Source of the DNA: Petrolisthes cinctipes
Lineage: Eukaryota > Arthropoda > Malacostraca > Decapoda > Porcellanidae
Direction: 5' to 3'
Assembly: GCA_033782935.1 (NCBI GenBank)
Contig: JAWQEG010000062.1
Span: 12,232,001 to 12,296,000, forward strand
DNA: 64,000 nucleotides
Shown here piece after piece: positions 52,809 to 64,000 of this stretch. Under the pieces are notes generated by a model that made no database searches, was not told the DNA's origin, and was given only the letters and a program-made list of their open reading frames with translations. The position numbers and the translations under genes were made by a program. The stretch's first letter is position 1, and every line of letters starts with the position of its first letter.

Positions 52809-54390
52809 GTATGTTTTCGGCGTATAATTTAAAAAATATTCTAGCAATGAGTAGGCATGTACAGATCGCTTCTGAGACCCAAAAATATCGAATTTTTGAG
52901 GTTTTGAGCCAGAATTTGGGATATAACCGGGTACAGAGGATGCATGCACATATCGACTTTTTGCACCTAAAATATCGATTTTTAGCATGTTTTGGGTCTG
53001 AATCTTGAACAAATTCTAGCAAGAAGTAGGCATGTACAGATTGCTTCTGGGACCCAAAAATATCGAATTTTCGAGTGTTTTGAACCTGAATTTGGGATAT
53101 AGACGGATACAGAAGATGCTTACACATATTGACTTTGGGCAGCTAAAATATCGATTTTCAGCATGTTTTAGGCCTGTACTTTGAAAATACTCTAACACGG
53201 AGTATGCATGTACACATTGCATTTGGGACCCAAAAATATCGAATATTCGGGTGTTTTGAGTCTGAATTTGAGATATAAACGGGTACAGAAGATGCATGCC
53301 CATATCGACTTTGGGCACCTAAAATATCGATTTTAAGCATGTTTTAGGCCTGTATTTTTAAAAATACTCTAACACTGAGTAGACACGTACAGATCGCTTC
53401 TGGAACCCAAATAAATCGAATTTTAGGGTGTTCTGAGCCTGAATTTGAGATATAAACGGGTACAGAAGATGCATGCACATATCGACTTTTTTGCACCTAA
53501 AATATCGATTTTGAGCATGTTTTGGGTCTGTATCTTGAAAAAATTCTAGCAAGGAGTAGGCATGTACAGATCGCTTTTGGGACCCAAAAATACCGAATTT
53601 TCTGGTGTTTTGAACCTGAATTTGGGATATAAACGGATTCAGAAGATGCATGCACATATCGACTTTGGGCACCTAAAATATCGATTTTTAGCATGTTTTG
53701 GGCCTGTATTTTGAAAATACTATAGCACGGTGTAGACATGTACAGATCGCTTCTGGGACACAAAAATATCGATTTTTTGGGTGTTTTGAGCCTGAATTTG
53801 AGATATAAACGGGTACAGAAGATGCATGCACATATCGACTTTGGCACCCAAAATATCGATTTTTAGTATGTTTTTGCCGTATAATTTGAAAATATTCTAG
53901 CACTGAGTAGGCATGTACAGATCGCTTCTGGGACCCAAAAATATCGAATTTTCGGGTGTTTTGAGCCAGAATTTGGGATATAACCGGGTACAGAGGATGC
54001 ATGCACATATATATCGACTTTTTGAACCTAAAATATCGATTTTGAGCATGTTTTGTGTCTGTATCTTGACAAAATTCTAGCAAGGAGTTGGCATGTACAG
54101 ATCGCTTCTGGGACCCAAAAATACCGAATTTTCTGGTGTTTTGAACCTGAATTTGGGATATAAACGGGTACAGAAGATGCATACACATATTGACTTTGGG
54201 CACCTAAAATATAGATTTTCAGCATGTTTTGGGCCTGTATTTTGAAAATACATTAACACGGAGTAGGCATGTACAGATCGCTTCTGGGACCCAAAAATAT
54301 CGAATTTTCGGGTGTTTTGAGCCTGAATTTGAGATATAAACGGATTCAGAAGATGCATGCACATATCGACTTTGGGCACCTAAAATATCG
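52809..54390 (+). repeat. Nine-monomer higher-order repeat, copy 2 (1,588-bp unit)
   Basis: Tandem partner of 51221-52808, with the same CACATATATATCGAC expansion near 54005. Confidence 0.88.
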
Positions 54391-57300
54391 ATTTTTAACA
54401 TGTTTTGGGCCTGTATTTTAAAAATAATCTAACACGGAGTAGGCATGTACAGATCGCTTGTGGTACACAAAAATATCGATTTTTTGGGTGTTTTGATCCT
54501 GAATTTGAGATATAAACGGGTTCAGAAGATGCATGCACATATCGACTTTGGACACCTAAAATATCGATTTATAGCATGTTTTAAGCCTGTATTTTAAAAA
54601 CATTCTAGCACTGAGTAGGCATGTGCAGATTGCTTAAGGGACCAAAAAATATCGAATTTTCGGAGTTTTGAGCCTGAATTTGAGATATAAACGGGTACAG
54701 AAGATGCATGCACATATCGACTTTTTGCACTTAAAATATCGATTTTTAACATGTTTTGGGTCTGTATCTTGAAAACATTCTAGCAAAAAAAATCGAATTT
54801 TCTGGTGTTTTGAACCTGAATTAGGGATATACACGTGTACAGAGGATGCATACACATTTTGACTTTGGGCACATAAAATATCGATTTTTAGCATGTTTTG
54901 GGCCTGTATTTTGAAAATACTCTAACACGTAGTAGGCATGTACAGATCGCTTCTGGGACCCAAAAATATCGAATATTCGGTTGTTTTGAGTCTGAATTTG
55001 AGATATAAGCGTGTACAGAAGATGCATGCACATATCGACTTTGGGCACCAAAATATCGATTTTGAGCATGTTTTGGGCCTGTATTTTTAAAATACTCCAA
55101 CACTGAGTAGACACGTATAGATCGCTTCTGGAACCCAAATAAATCGAATTTTAGGGTGTTCTGAGCCTGAATTTGAGATATGAACGGATACAGAAGATGC
55201 ATGCACATATCGACTTTGGGCACCAAAAATATCGATTTTGAGCATGTTTTTTGCCTGTATTTTGAAATTACTATAGCACGGTGTCGACATGTACAGATCG
55301 CTTCTGGGACCCAAAAATATTGAATTTTCGGGTGTTTTGAGCCTGAATTTGTGATATAAACGGGTACAGAAGATGCATGCACTTATCGACTTTGGACACC
55401 TAAAATATCGATTTATAGCATGTTTTAAGCCTGTATTTTAAAAACATTCTAGCACTGAGTAGGCATGTGCAGATTGCTTAAGGGACCCAGAAATATCGAA
55501 TTTTCGGAGTTTTGAGCCTGAATTTGAGATATAAACGGGTACAGAAGATGCATGCACATATCGACTTTGGCACCCAAAATATCGATTTTTTGTATGTTTT
55601 CAGCTTATAATTTGAAAATATTCTAGCACTGAGTAGGCATGTACAGATCGCTTCTCGGACCCAAAAATATCGAATTTTCGGGTGTTTTCAGGCAGAATTT
55701 GGGATATAACCGGGTACAGAGGATGCATGCACATATCGACTTTTTGCACCTAAAATATCGATTTTGAGCATGTTTTGGGTCTGTATCTTGAAAAAATTCT
55801 AGCAAGGAGTAGGCATGTACAGATCACTTCTGGGACCCAAAAATACCGAATTTTCTGGGGTTTTGAACCTGAATTTGGGATATAGACGGGTACAGAAGAT
55901 GCATACTCATATTGACTTTGGGCACCTAATATATAGATTTTCAGCATGTTTTGGGCTTGTATTTTGAAAATACATTAACACGGAGTAGGCATGTACAGAT
56001 CGCTTCTGGGACCCAAAAATATCGAATTTTCGGGTGTTTTGAGCCTGAATTTGTGATATAAACGGATACAGAAGATGCATGTACATATCGACTTTGGGCA
56101 CCTAAAATATCGATTTTGAGCATGTTTTGGGCCGGTATTTTGAAAATACTCTAACACGGAGTAGGCATGTACAGATCGTTTCTGGGACACAAAAATATCG
56201 ATTTTTTTGGTGTTTTGAGCCTGAATTTGAGATATCGGGTTCAGAAGATGCATGCACATATCGACTTTGGACCCCTAAAATATCGATTTATAGCATGTTT
56301 TAAGCCTGTATTTTAAAAACATTCTAGCACTTAGTAGGCATGTGCAGATTGCTTAAGGGACCAAAAAATATCGAATTTTCGGAGTTTTGAGCCTGAATTT
56401 GAGATATAAACGGGTACAGAAGATGCATGCACATATCGACTTTTTGCACTTAAAATATCGATTTTTAACATGTTTTGGGTCTGTATCTTGAAAACATTCT
56501 AGCAAAAAAAATCGAATTTTCTGGTGTTTTGAACCTGAATTAGGGATATACACGTGTACAGAGGATGCATACACATTTTGACTTTGGGCACCCAAAATAT
56601 CGATTTTGAGCATGTTTTTTTTGCCTGTATTTTTAAAATACTCCAACACTGAGTAGACACGTATAGATCGCTTCTGGAACCCAAATAAATCGAATTTTAG
56701 TGTGTTCTGAGCCTGAATTTGAGATATGAACGGGTACAGAAGATGCATGCACATATCGACTTTGGGCACCAAAAATATCGATTTTGAGCATGTTTTTTGC
56801 CTGTATTTTGAAATTACTATAGCACGGTGTCGACATGTACAGATCGCTTCTGGGACCCAAAAATATTGAATTTTCGGGTGTTTTGAGCCTGAATTTGTGA
56901 TATAAACGGGTACAGAAGATGCATGCACTTATCGACTTTGGACACCTAAAATATCGATTTATAGCATGTTTTAAGCCTGTATTTTAAAAACATTCTAGCA
57001 CTGAGTAGGCATGTGCAGATTGCTTAAGGGACCCAGAAATAACGAATTTTCGGAGTTTTGAGCCTGAATTTGAGATATAAACGGGTACAGAAGATGCATG
57101 CACATATCGACTTTGGCACCCAAAATATCGATTTTTTGTATGTTTTCAGCTTATAATTTGAAAATATTCTAGCACTGAGTAGGCATGTACAGATCGCTTC
57201 TCGGACCCAAAAATATCGAATTTTCGGGTGTTTTGAGCCAGAATTTGGGATATAACCGGGTACAGAGGATGCATGCACATATCGACTTTTTGCACCTAAA

Positions 57301-58042
57301 ATATCGATTTTGAGCATGTTTTGGGTCTGTATCTTGAAAAAATTCTAGCAAGGAGTAGGCATGTACAGATCGCTTCTGGGACCCAAAAATACCGAATTTT
57401 CTGGGGTTTTGAACCTGAATTTGGGATATAGACGGGTACAGAAGATGCATACTCATATTGACTTTGGGCACCTAATATATAGATTTTCAGCATGTTTTGG
57501 GCTTGTATTTTGAAAATACATTAACACGGAGTAGGCATGTACAGATCGCTTCTGGGACCCAAAAATATCGAATTTTCGGGTGTTTTGAGCCTGAATTTGT
57601 GATATAAACGGATACAGAAGATGCATATACATATCGACTTTTTGCACTTAAAATATCGATTTGGAGCATGTTTTTGGTCTGTATCTTGAAAACATTCTTG
57701 CAAGGAGTAGGCATGTACAGATCGCTTTTAGGACCCAAAAATATCGAATTTTCGGGTGTTTTGAACTTGAATTAGGGATATACACGTGTACAGAAGATGC
57801 TTACACATATTGACTTTGGGCACATAAAATATCGATTTTCAGCATGTTTTGGGCCTGTATTTTAAAAACACTCTAACACGGAGTATGCACGTACAGATTG
57901 CATCTGGGACCCAAAAATATCGAAATTTTGAGTGTTTTGAACCTGAATTTGGGATATAGACGGTTACAGAAGATGCATACACATATTGACTTTGGGCAGC
58001 TAAAATATCGATTTTCAGCATATTTTAGGCCTGTAATTTGAA

Positions 58043-59451
58043 AATACTCTAACACGGAGTATGCATGTACACATTGCTATTGGGACCCAAAAATATCGAA
58101 TATTCGGGTGTTTTGAGTCTGAATTTGAGATATAAACGGGTACAGAAGATGCATACACATATCGACTTTGGGCACCCAAAATATCGATTTTGAGCATGTT
58201 TTGGGCCTGTATTTTTAAAATACTCTAACACTGAGTAGAAACGTACAGATTGCTTCTGGAACCCAAATAAATCGAATTTTAGGGTGTTCTGAGCCTGAAT
58301 TTGAGTTATGAACGGGTACAGAAGATGCATGCACATATCGACTTTGAGCACCTAAAATATCGATTTTTAGCATGTTTTGGGCCTGTATTTTGAAAATACT
58401 ATAGCACGGTGTAGACATGTACAGATCGCTTCAGGGACACAAAAATATCGATTTTTTGGGTGTTTCGAGCCTGAATTTGAGATATAAACGGGTACAGAAG
58501 ATGCATGCTCATATCGACCTTGGCACCCAAAATATCGATTTTTAGTATGTTTTCGGCGTATAATTTAAAAAATATTCTAGCAATGAGTAGGCATGTACAG
58601 ATCGCTTCTGAGACCCAAAAATATCGATTTTTTGAGGTTTTGAGCCAGAATTTGGGATATAACCGGGTACAGAGGATGCATGCACATATCGACTTTTTGC
58701 ACCTAAAATATCGATTTTTAGCATGTTTTGGGTCTGTATCTTGAACAAATTCTAGCAAGAAGTAGGCATGTACAGATTGCTTCTGGGACCCAAAAATATC
58801 GAATTTTCGAGTGTTTTGAACCTGAATTTGGGATATAGACGGATACAGAAGATGCTTACACATATTGACTTTGGGCAGCTAAAATATCGATTTTCAGCAT
58901 GTTTTAGGCCTGTACTTTGAAAATACTCTAACACGGAGTATGCATGTACACATTGCATTTGGGACCCAAAAATATCGAATATTCGGGTGTTTTGAGTCTG
59001 AATTTGAGATATAAACGGGTACAGAAGATGCATGCCCATATCGACTTTGGGCACCTAAAATATCGATTTTAAGCATGTTTTAGGCCTGTATTTTTAAAAA
59101 TACTCTAACACTGAGTAGACACGTACAGATTGCTTCTGGAACCCAAATAAATCGAATTTTAGGGTGTTCTGAGCCTGAATTTGAGATATAAACGGGTACA
59201 GAAGATGCATGCACATATCGACTTTTTTGCACCTAAAATATCGATTTTGAGCATGTTTTGGGTCTGTATCTTGAAAGAATTCTAGCAAGGAATAGGCATG
59301 TACAGATCGCTTCTGGGACCCAAAAATGCCGAATTTTCTGGTGTTTTGAACCTGAATTTGGGATATAGACGGGTACAGAAGATGCATACTCATATTGACT
59401 TTGGGCACCTAATATATAGATTTTCAGCATGCATTGGGCTTGTATTTTGAA
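58043..59451 (+). repeat. Eight-monomer higher-order repeat, copy 1 (1,409-bp unit)
   Basis: Repeated head to tail at 59452 (ACATTGCTATTGGG at 58071 and 59480). The same monomer order occurs 7,324 bp upstream (about 50700-52000), so it is part of a larger pattern shared with the 1,588-bp repeats. Confidence 0.88.
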
Positions 59452-60860
59452 AATACATTAACACGGAGTATGCATGTACACATTGCTATTGGGACCCAAA
59501 AATATCGAATATTCGGGTGTTTTGAGTCTGAATTTGAGATATAAACGGGTACAGAAGATGCATACACATATTGACTTTGGGCACCCAAAATATCGATTTT
59601 GAGCATGTTTTGGGACTGTATTTTTAAAATACTCTAACACTGAGTAGAAACGTACAGATTGCTTCTGGAACCCAAATAAATCGAATTTTAGGGTGTTCTG
59701 AGCCTGAATTTGAGTTATGAACGGGTACAGAAGATGCATGCACATATCGACTTTGAGCACCTAAAATATCGATTTTTAGCATGTTTTGGGCCTGTATTTT
59801 GAAAATACTATAGCACGGTGTAGACATGTACAGATCGCTTCAGGGACACAAAAATATCGATTTTTTGGGTGTTTTGAGCCTGAATTTGAGATATAAACGG
59901 GTACAGAAGATGCATGCTCATATCGACTTTGGCACCCAGAATATCGATTTTTAGTATGTTTTCGGCGTATAATTTAAAAAATATTCTAGCAATGAGTAGG
60001 CATGTACAGATCGCTTCTGAGACCCAAAAATATCGAATTTTTGAGGTTTTGAGCCAGAATTTGGGATATAACCGGGTACAGAGGATGCATGCACATATCG
60101 ACTTTTTGCACCTAAAATATCGATTTTTAGCATGTTTTGGGTCTGTATCTTGAACAAATTCTAGCAAGAAGTAGGCATGTACAGATTGCTTCTGGGACCC
60201 AAAAATATCGAATTTTCGAGTGTTTTGAAACTGAATTTGGGATATAGACGGATACAGAAGATGCTTACACATATTGACTTTGGGCAGCTAAAATATCGAT
60301 TTTCAGCATGTTTTAGGCCTGTACTTTGAAAATACTCTAACACGGAGTATGCATGTACACATTGCATTTGGGACCCAAAAATATCGAATATTCGGGTGTT
60401 TTGAGTCTGAATTTGAGATATAAACGGGTACAGAAGATGCATGCCCATATCGACTTTGGGCACCTAAAATATCGATTTTAAGCATGTTTTAGGCCTGTAT
60501 TTTTAAAAATACTCTAACACTGAGTAGACACGTACAGATCGCTTCTGGAACCCAAATAAATCGAATTTTAGGGTGTTCTGAGCCTGAATTTGAGATATAA
60601 ACGGGTACAGAAGATGCATGCACATATCGACTTTTTTGCACCTAAAATATCGATTTTGAGCATGTTTTGGGTCTGTATCTTGAAAAAATTCTAGCAAGGA
60701 GTAGGCATGTACAGATCGCTTCTGGGAACCAAAAATACCGAATTTTCTGGTGTTTTGAACCTGAATTTGGGATATAGACGGGTACAGAAGATGCATACTC
60801 ATATTGACTTTGGGCACCTAATATATAGATTTTCAGCATGCATTGGGCTTGTATTTTGAA
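59452..60860 (+). repeat. Eight-monomer higher-order repeat, copy 2 (1,409-bp unit)
   Basis: Tandem partner of 58043-59451. Both ends show TTGTATTTTGAAAATACATT, marking the exchange junction. Confidence 0.88.
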
Positions 60861-60919
60861 AATACATTAACACGGAGTAGGCATGTACAGATCGCTTCTG
60901 GGACCCAAAAATATTGAAT

Positions 60920-63900
60920 TTTCGAGTGTTTTGAACCTGAATTTGGGATATACACGTGTACAGAGGATGCATACACATTTTGACTTTGGGCACATAAAAT
61001 ATCGATTTTTAGCATGTTTTGGGCCTGTATTTTGAAAATACTCTAACACGTAGTAGGCATGTACAGATCGCTTCTGGGACCCAAAAATATCGAATATTCG
61101 GTTGTTTTGAGTCTGAATTTGAGATATAAGCGTGTACAGAAGATGCATGCACATATCGACTTTGGGCACCCAAAATATCGATTTTGAGCATGTTTTGGGC
61201 CTGTATTTTTAAAATACTCCAACACTGAGTAGACACGTATAGATCGCTTCTGGAACCCAAATAAATCGAATTTTAGGGTGTTGTGAACCTGAATTTGAGA
61301 TATGAACGGATACAGAAGATGCATGCACATATCGACTTTGGGCACCAAAAATATCGATTTTGAGCATGTTTTTTGCCTGTATTTTGAAATTACTATAGCA
61401 CGGTGTCGACATGTACAGATCGCTTCTGGGACCCAAAAATATTGAATTTTCGGGTGTTTTGAGCCTGAATTTGTGATATAAACGGGTACAGAAGATGCAT
61501 GCACTTATCGACTTTGGACACCTAAAATATCGATTTATAGCATGTTTTAAGCCTGTATTTTAAAAAACATTCTAGCACTGAGTAGGCATGTGCAGATTGC
61601 TTAAGGGACCCAGAAATATCGAATTTTCGGAGTTTTGAGCCTGAATTTGAGATATAAACGGGTACAGAAGATGCATGCACATATCGACTTTGGCACCCAA
61701 AATATCGATTTTTTGTATGTTTTCAGCTTATAATTTGAAAATATTCTAGCACTGAGTAGGCATGTACAGATCGCTTCTGGGACCCAAAAATACCGAATTT
61801 TCTGGGGTTTTGAACCTGAATTTGGGATATAGACGGGTACAGAAGATGCATACTCATATTGACTTTAGGCACCTAATATATAGATTTTCAGCATGTTTTG
61901 GCTTGTATTTTGAAAATACATTAACACGGAGTAGGCATGTACAGATCGCTTCTGGGACCCAAAAATATCGAATTTTCGGGTGTTTTGAGCCTGAATTTGT
62001 GATATAAACGGATACAGAAGATGCATGTACATATCGACTTTGGGCACCTAAAATATCGATTTTGAGCATGTTTTGGGCCGGTATTTTGAAAATACTCTAA
62101 CACGGAGTAGGCATGTACAGATCGTTTCTGGGACACAAAAATATCGATTTTTTTGGTGTTTTGAGCCTGAATTTGAGATATCGGGTTCAGAAGATGCATG
62201 CACATATCGACTTTGGACCCCTAAAATATCGATTTATAGCATGTTTTAAGCCTGTATTTTAAAAACATTCTAGCACTTAGTAGGCATGTGCAGATTGCTT
62301 AAGGGACCAAAAAATATCGAATTTTCGGAGTTTTGAGCCTGAATTTGAGATATAAACGAGTACAGAAGATGCATGCACATATTGACTTTTTGCACTTAAA
62401 ATATCGATTTTTAACATGTTTTGGGTCTGTATCTTGAAAACATTCTAGCAAAAAAAATCGAATTTTCTGGTGTTTTGAACCTGAATTAGGGATATACACG
62501 TGTACAGAGGATGCATACACATTTTGACTTTGGGCACCCAAAATATCGATTTTGAGCATGTTTTGGGCCTGTATTTTTAAAATACTCCAACACTGAGTAG
62601 ACACGTATAGATCGCTTCTGGAACCCAAATAAATCGAATTTTAGTGTGTTCTGAGCCTGAATTTGAGATATGAACGGGTACAGAAGATGCATGCACATAT
62701 CGACTTTGGGCACCAAAAATATCGATTTTGAGCATGTTTTTTGCCTGTATTTTGAAATTACTATAGCACGGTGTCGACATGTACAGATCGCTTCTGGGAC
62801 CCAAAAATATTGAATTTTCGGGTGTTTTGAGCCTGAATTTGTGATATAAACGGGTACAGAAGATGCATGCACTTATCGACTTTGGACACCTAAAATATCG
62901 ATTTATAGCATGTTTTAAGCCTGTATTTTAAAAACATTCTAGCACTGAGTAGGCATGTGCAGATTGCTTAAGGGACCCAGAAATAACGAATTTTCGGAGT
63001 TTTGAGCCTGAATTTGAGATATAAACGGGTACAGAAGATGCATGCACATATCGACTTTGGCACCCAAAATATCGATTTTTTGTATGTTTTCAGCTTATAA
63101 TTTGAAAATATTCTAGCACTGAGTAGGCATGTACAGATCGCTTCTCGGACCCAAAAATATCGAATTTTCGGGTGTTTTGAGCCAGAATTTGGGATATAAC
63201 CGGGTACAGAGGATGCATGCACATATCGACTTTTTGCACCTAAAATATCGATTTTGAGCATGTTTTGGGTCTGTATCTTGAAAAAATTCTAGCAAGGAGT
63301 AGGCATGTACAGATCGCTTCTGGGACCCAAAAATACCGAATTTTCTGGGGTTTTGAACCTGAATTTGGGATATAGACGGGTACAGAAGATGCATACTCAT
63401 ATTGACTTTGGGCACCTAATATATAGATTTTCAGCATGTTTTGGGCTTGTATTTTGAAAATACATTAACACGGAGTAGGCATGTACAGATCGCTTCTGGG
63501 ACCCAAAAATATCGAATTTTCGGGTGTTTTGAGCCTGAATTTGTGATATAAACGGATACAGAAGATGCATATACATATCGACTTTTTGCACTTAAAATAT
63601 CGATTTGGAGCATGTTTTTGGTCTGTATCTTGAAAACATTCTTGCAAGGAGTAGGCATGTACAGATCGCTTTTAGGACCCAAAAATATCGAATTTTCGGG
63701 TGTTTTGAACTTGAATTAGGGATATACACGTGTACAGAAGATGCTTACACATATTGACTTTGGGCACATAAAATATCGATTTTCAGCATGTTTTGGGCCT
63801 GTATTTTAAAAACACTCTAACACGGAGTATGCACGTACAGATTGCATCTGGGACCCAAAAATATCGAATTTTTGAGTGTTTTGAACCTGAATTTGGGATA

Positions 63901-64000
63901 TAGACGGTTACAGAAGATGCATACACATATTGACTTTGGGCAGCTAAAATATCGATTTTCAGCATATTTTAGGCCTGTAATTTGAAAATACTCTAACACG
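60920..64000 (+). repeat. About 35-monomer higher-order repeat, copy 2 (continues past the window)
   Basis: Second copy of the unit at 54798-60919, one monomer shorter (join near 61745). It is nearly identical to 56270-58055 from about 62214 to the right edge, so the unit is cut by the window end. Confidence 0.85.
63129..63304 (+). repeat. Representative 176-bp satellite monomer
   Basis: A full unit measured anchor to anchor. It shows the layout shared by all copies: anchor ATGTACAGATCGCTTC, first AT-rich core, TTCGGGTGTTTTG, a GAATTTG stretch, GATGCATGCACAT, then GACTTT, the second core AAAATATCGATTTTGAGC, ATGTTTTGGG and a TGTATCTTGAAA stretch. The two halves are homologous 88-bp units. Confidence 0.93.

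Larger units (their letters stand above)
54798..60919 (+). repeat. About 35-monomer higher-order repeat, copy 1 (6,122-bp offset)
   Basis: The largest unit seen. Its beginning matches 60920 onward at 6,122 bp offset (54798-55620), then at 5,946 and 5,944 bp (55815-58055). The 176-bp step is one monomer present here at about 55640-55815 and lost in copy 2. The 2-bp step is a run of eight T near 56615. The unit contains the two 1,409-bp copies listed separately. Confidence 0.85.
27150..64000 (+). repeat. Satellite array, right segment (homogeneous 176-bp monomers in higher-order repeats)
   Basis: Same satellite family and orientation, but the 147-bp class is not seen after about 26950 and anchor spacing is almost always 176 bp (for example 63129, 63305, 63481, 63657, 63833). 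New subtypes dominate: GGGATATAGACGG, CGTATAATTTGAAAATATTC, CTAGCAAGGAGTAGG and GGAACCCAAATAAATCG. These subtypes recur in fixed orders, forming the higher-order repeats listed separately. Rare units carry a deletion of about 34 bp or a 3-bp deletion (GAGATATCGGGTTC). No unique sequence, gene, RNA gene or second mobile element was seen. Confidence 0.97.

Noticed and set aside
1..64000. Hundreds of 60-260-codon open frames, mostly on the minus strand, as a protein family
   Set aside because: They are the same satellite read in shifting frames: they begin and end at arbitrary points of the monomer, overlap each other in several frames, cross monomer boundaries and have no start context or separate codon use. 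Non-coding repeat explains them.
1..64000. CRISPR array
   Set aside because: Units are 176 bp, contiguous and similar along their full length; there is no short repeat with unique spacers and no cas gene.
1..64000. CENP-B box in the satellite
   Set aside because: The closest stretch is ATCG-AATTTT-CGGG, which has one base too few between the two conserved parts and a mismatch in TTCG. It does not fit the NTTCGNNNNANNCGGGN pattern.
1..64000. tRNA, rRNA or other structured RNA genes, and terminators
   Set aside because: No cloverleaf, rRNA core motif or Pol III A/B box pair was noticed. T-runs are part of every monomer and carry no specific signal.
1..64000. Inverted satellite blocks or a palindromic array centre
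   Set aside because: Every anchor seen reads in the same direction on the plus strand across the whole window.

Overview
The window is almost entirely non-genic eukaryotic heterochromatin. About 61 kb of the 64 kb is one head-to-tail satellite DNA array, all in the same orientation. It is broken once, by a 2.74-kb non-LTR retrotransposon (LINE) at 10406-13147 on the minus strand. A long satellite with higher-order duplications plus a LINE with an APE-type endonuclease points to an animal genome. The reverse transcriptase reads like the jockey/CR1/RTE-type elements I associate with invertebrates, especially arthropods, but the host cannot be fixed from this window. No host protein-coding gene, tRNA, rRNA or other RNA gene is visible.

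Satellite unit. The basic monomer is 176 bp (about 40% GC by hand count) and is itself a diverged dimer of two 88-bp halves that align without gaps (60/88 matches by hand). Internal deletions give length classes of about 158, 147 and 142 bp. The many minus-strand open frames in the array are by-products of a stop-poor repeat and are not annotated as genes.

Layout. (i) 1-10405: satellite with mixed 176-, 158- and 147-bp monomers and a 0.9-kb block repeated 2,900 bp apart. (ii) 10406-13147: LINE flanked by a 9-bp direct repeat (TTGGGCCTT), truncated at its 5' end, with a remnant endonuclease, one in-frame TAG, and then an uninterrupted 759-codon reverse transcriptase frame. Removing the LINE and one copy of the 9-mer restores an intact 147-bp monomer. 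(iii) 13148 to about 27150: the same mixed satellite, with duplicated blocks at offsets of 2,207, 294, 1,963, 500 and 2,492 bp. (iv) About 27150-64000: satellite almost purely of 176-bp monomers, with no 147-bp class seen, arranged in strong higher-order repeats. These include a 2.28-kb (13-mer) tandem pair, a 2.64-kb (15-mer) pair in which one copy has lost a monomer, tandem pairs of 1.54, 1.59 and 1.41 kb, and a roughly 6.1-kb unit whose second copy runs off the right edge.

The array reads as a record of repeated unequal exchange at several scales, from single monomers to about 35-mers, with one retrotransposon insertion as a unique landmark. Boundaries of the duplicated blocks were found by eye and are good to roughly 10-50 bp unless a junction is stated.
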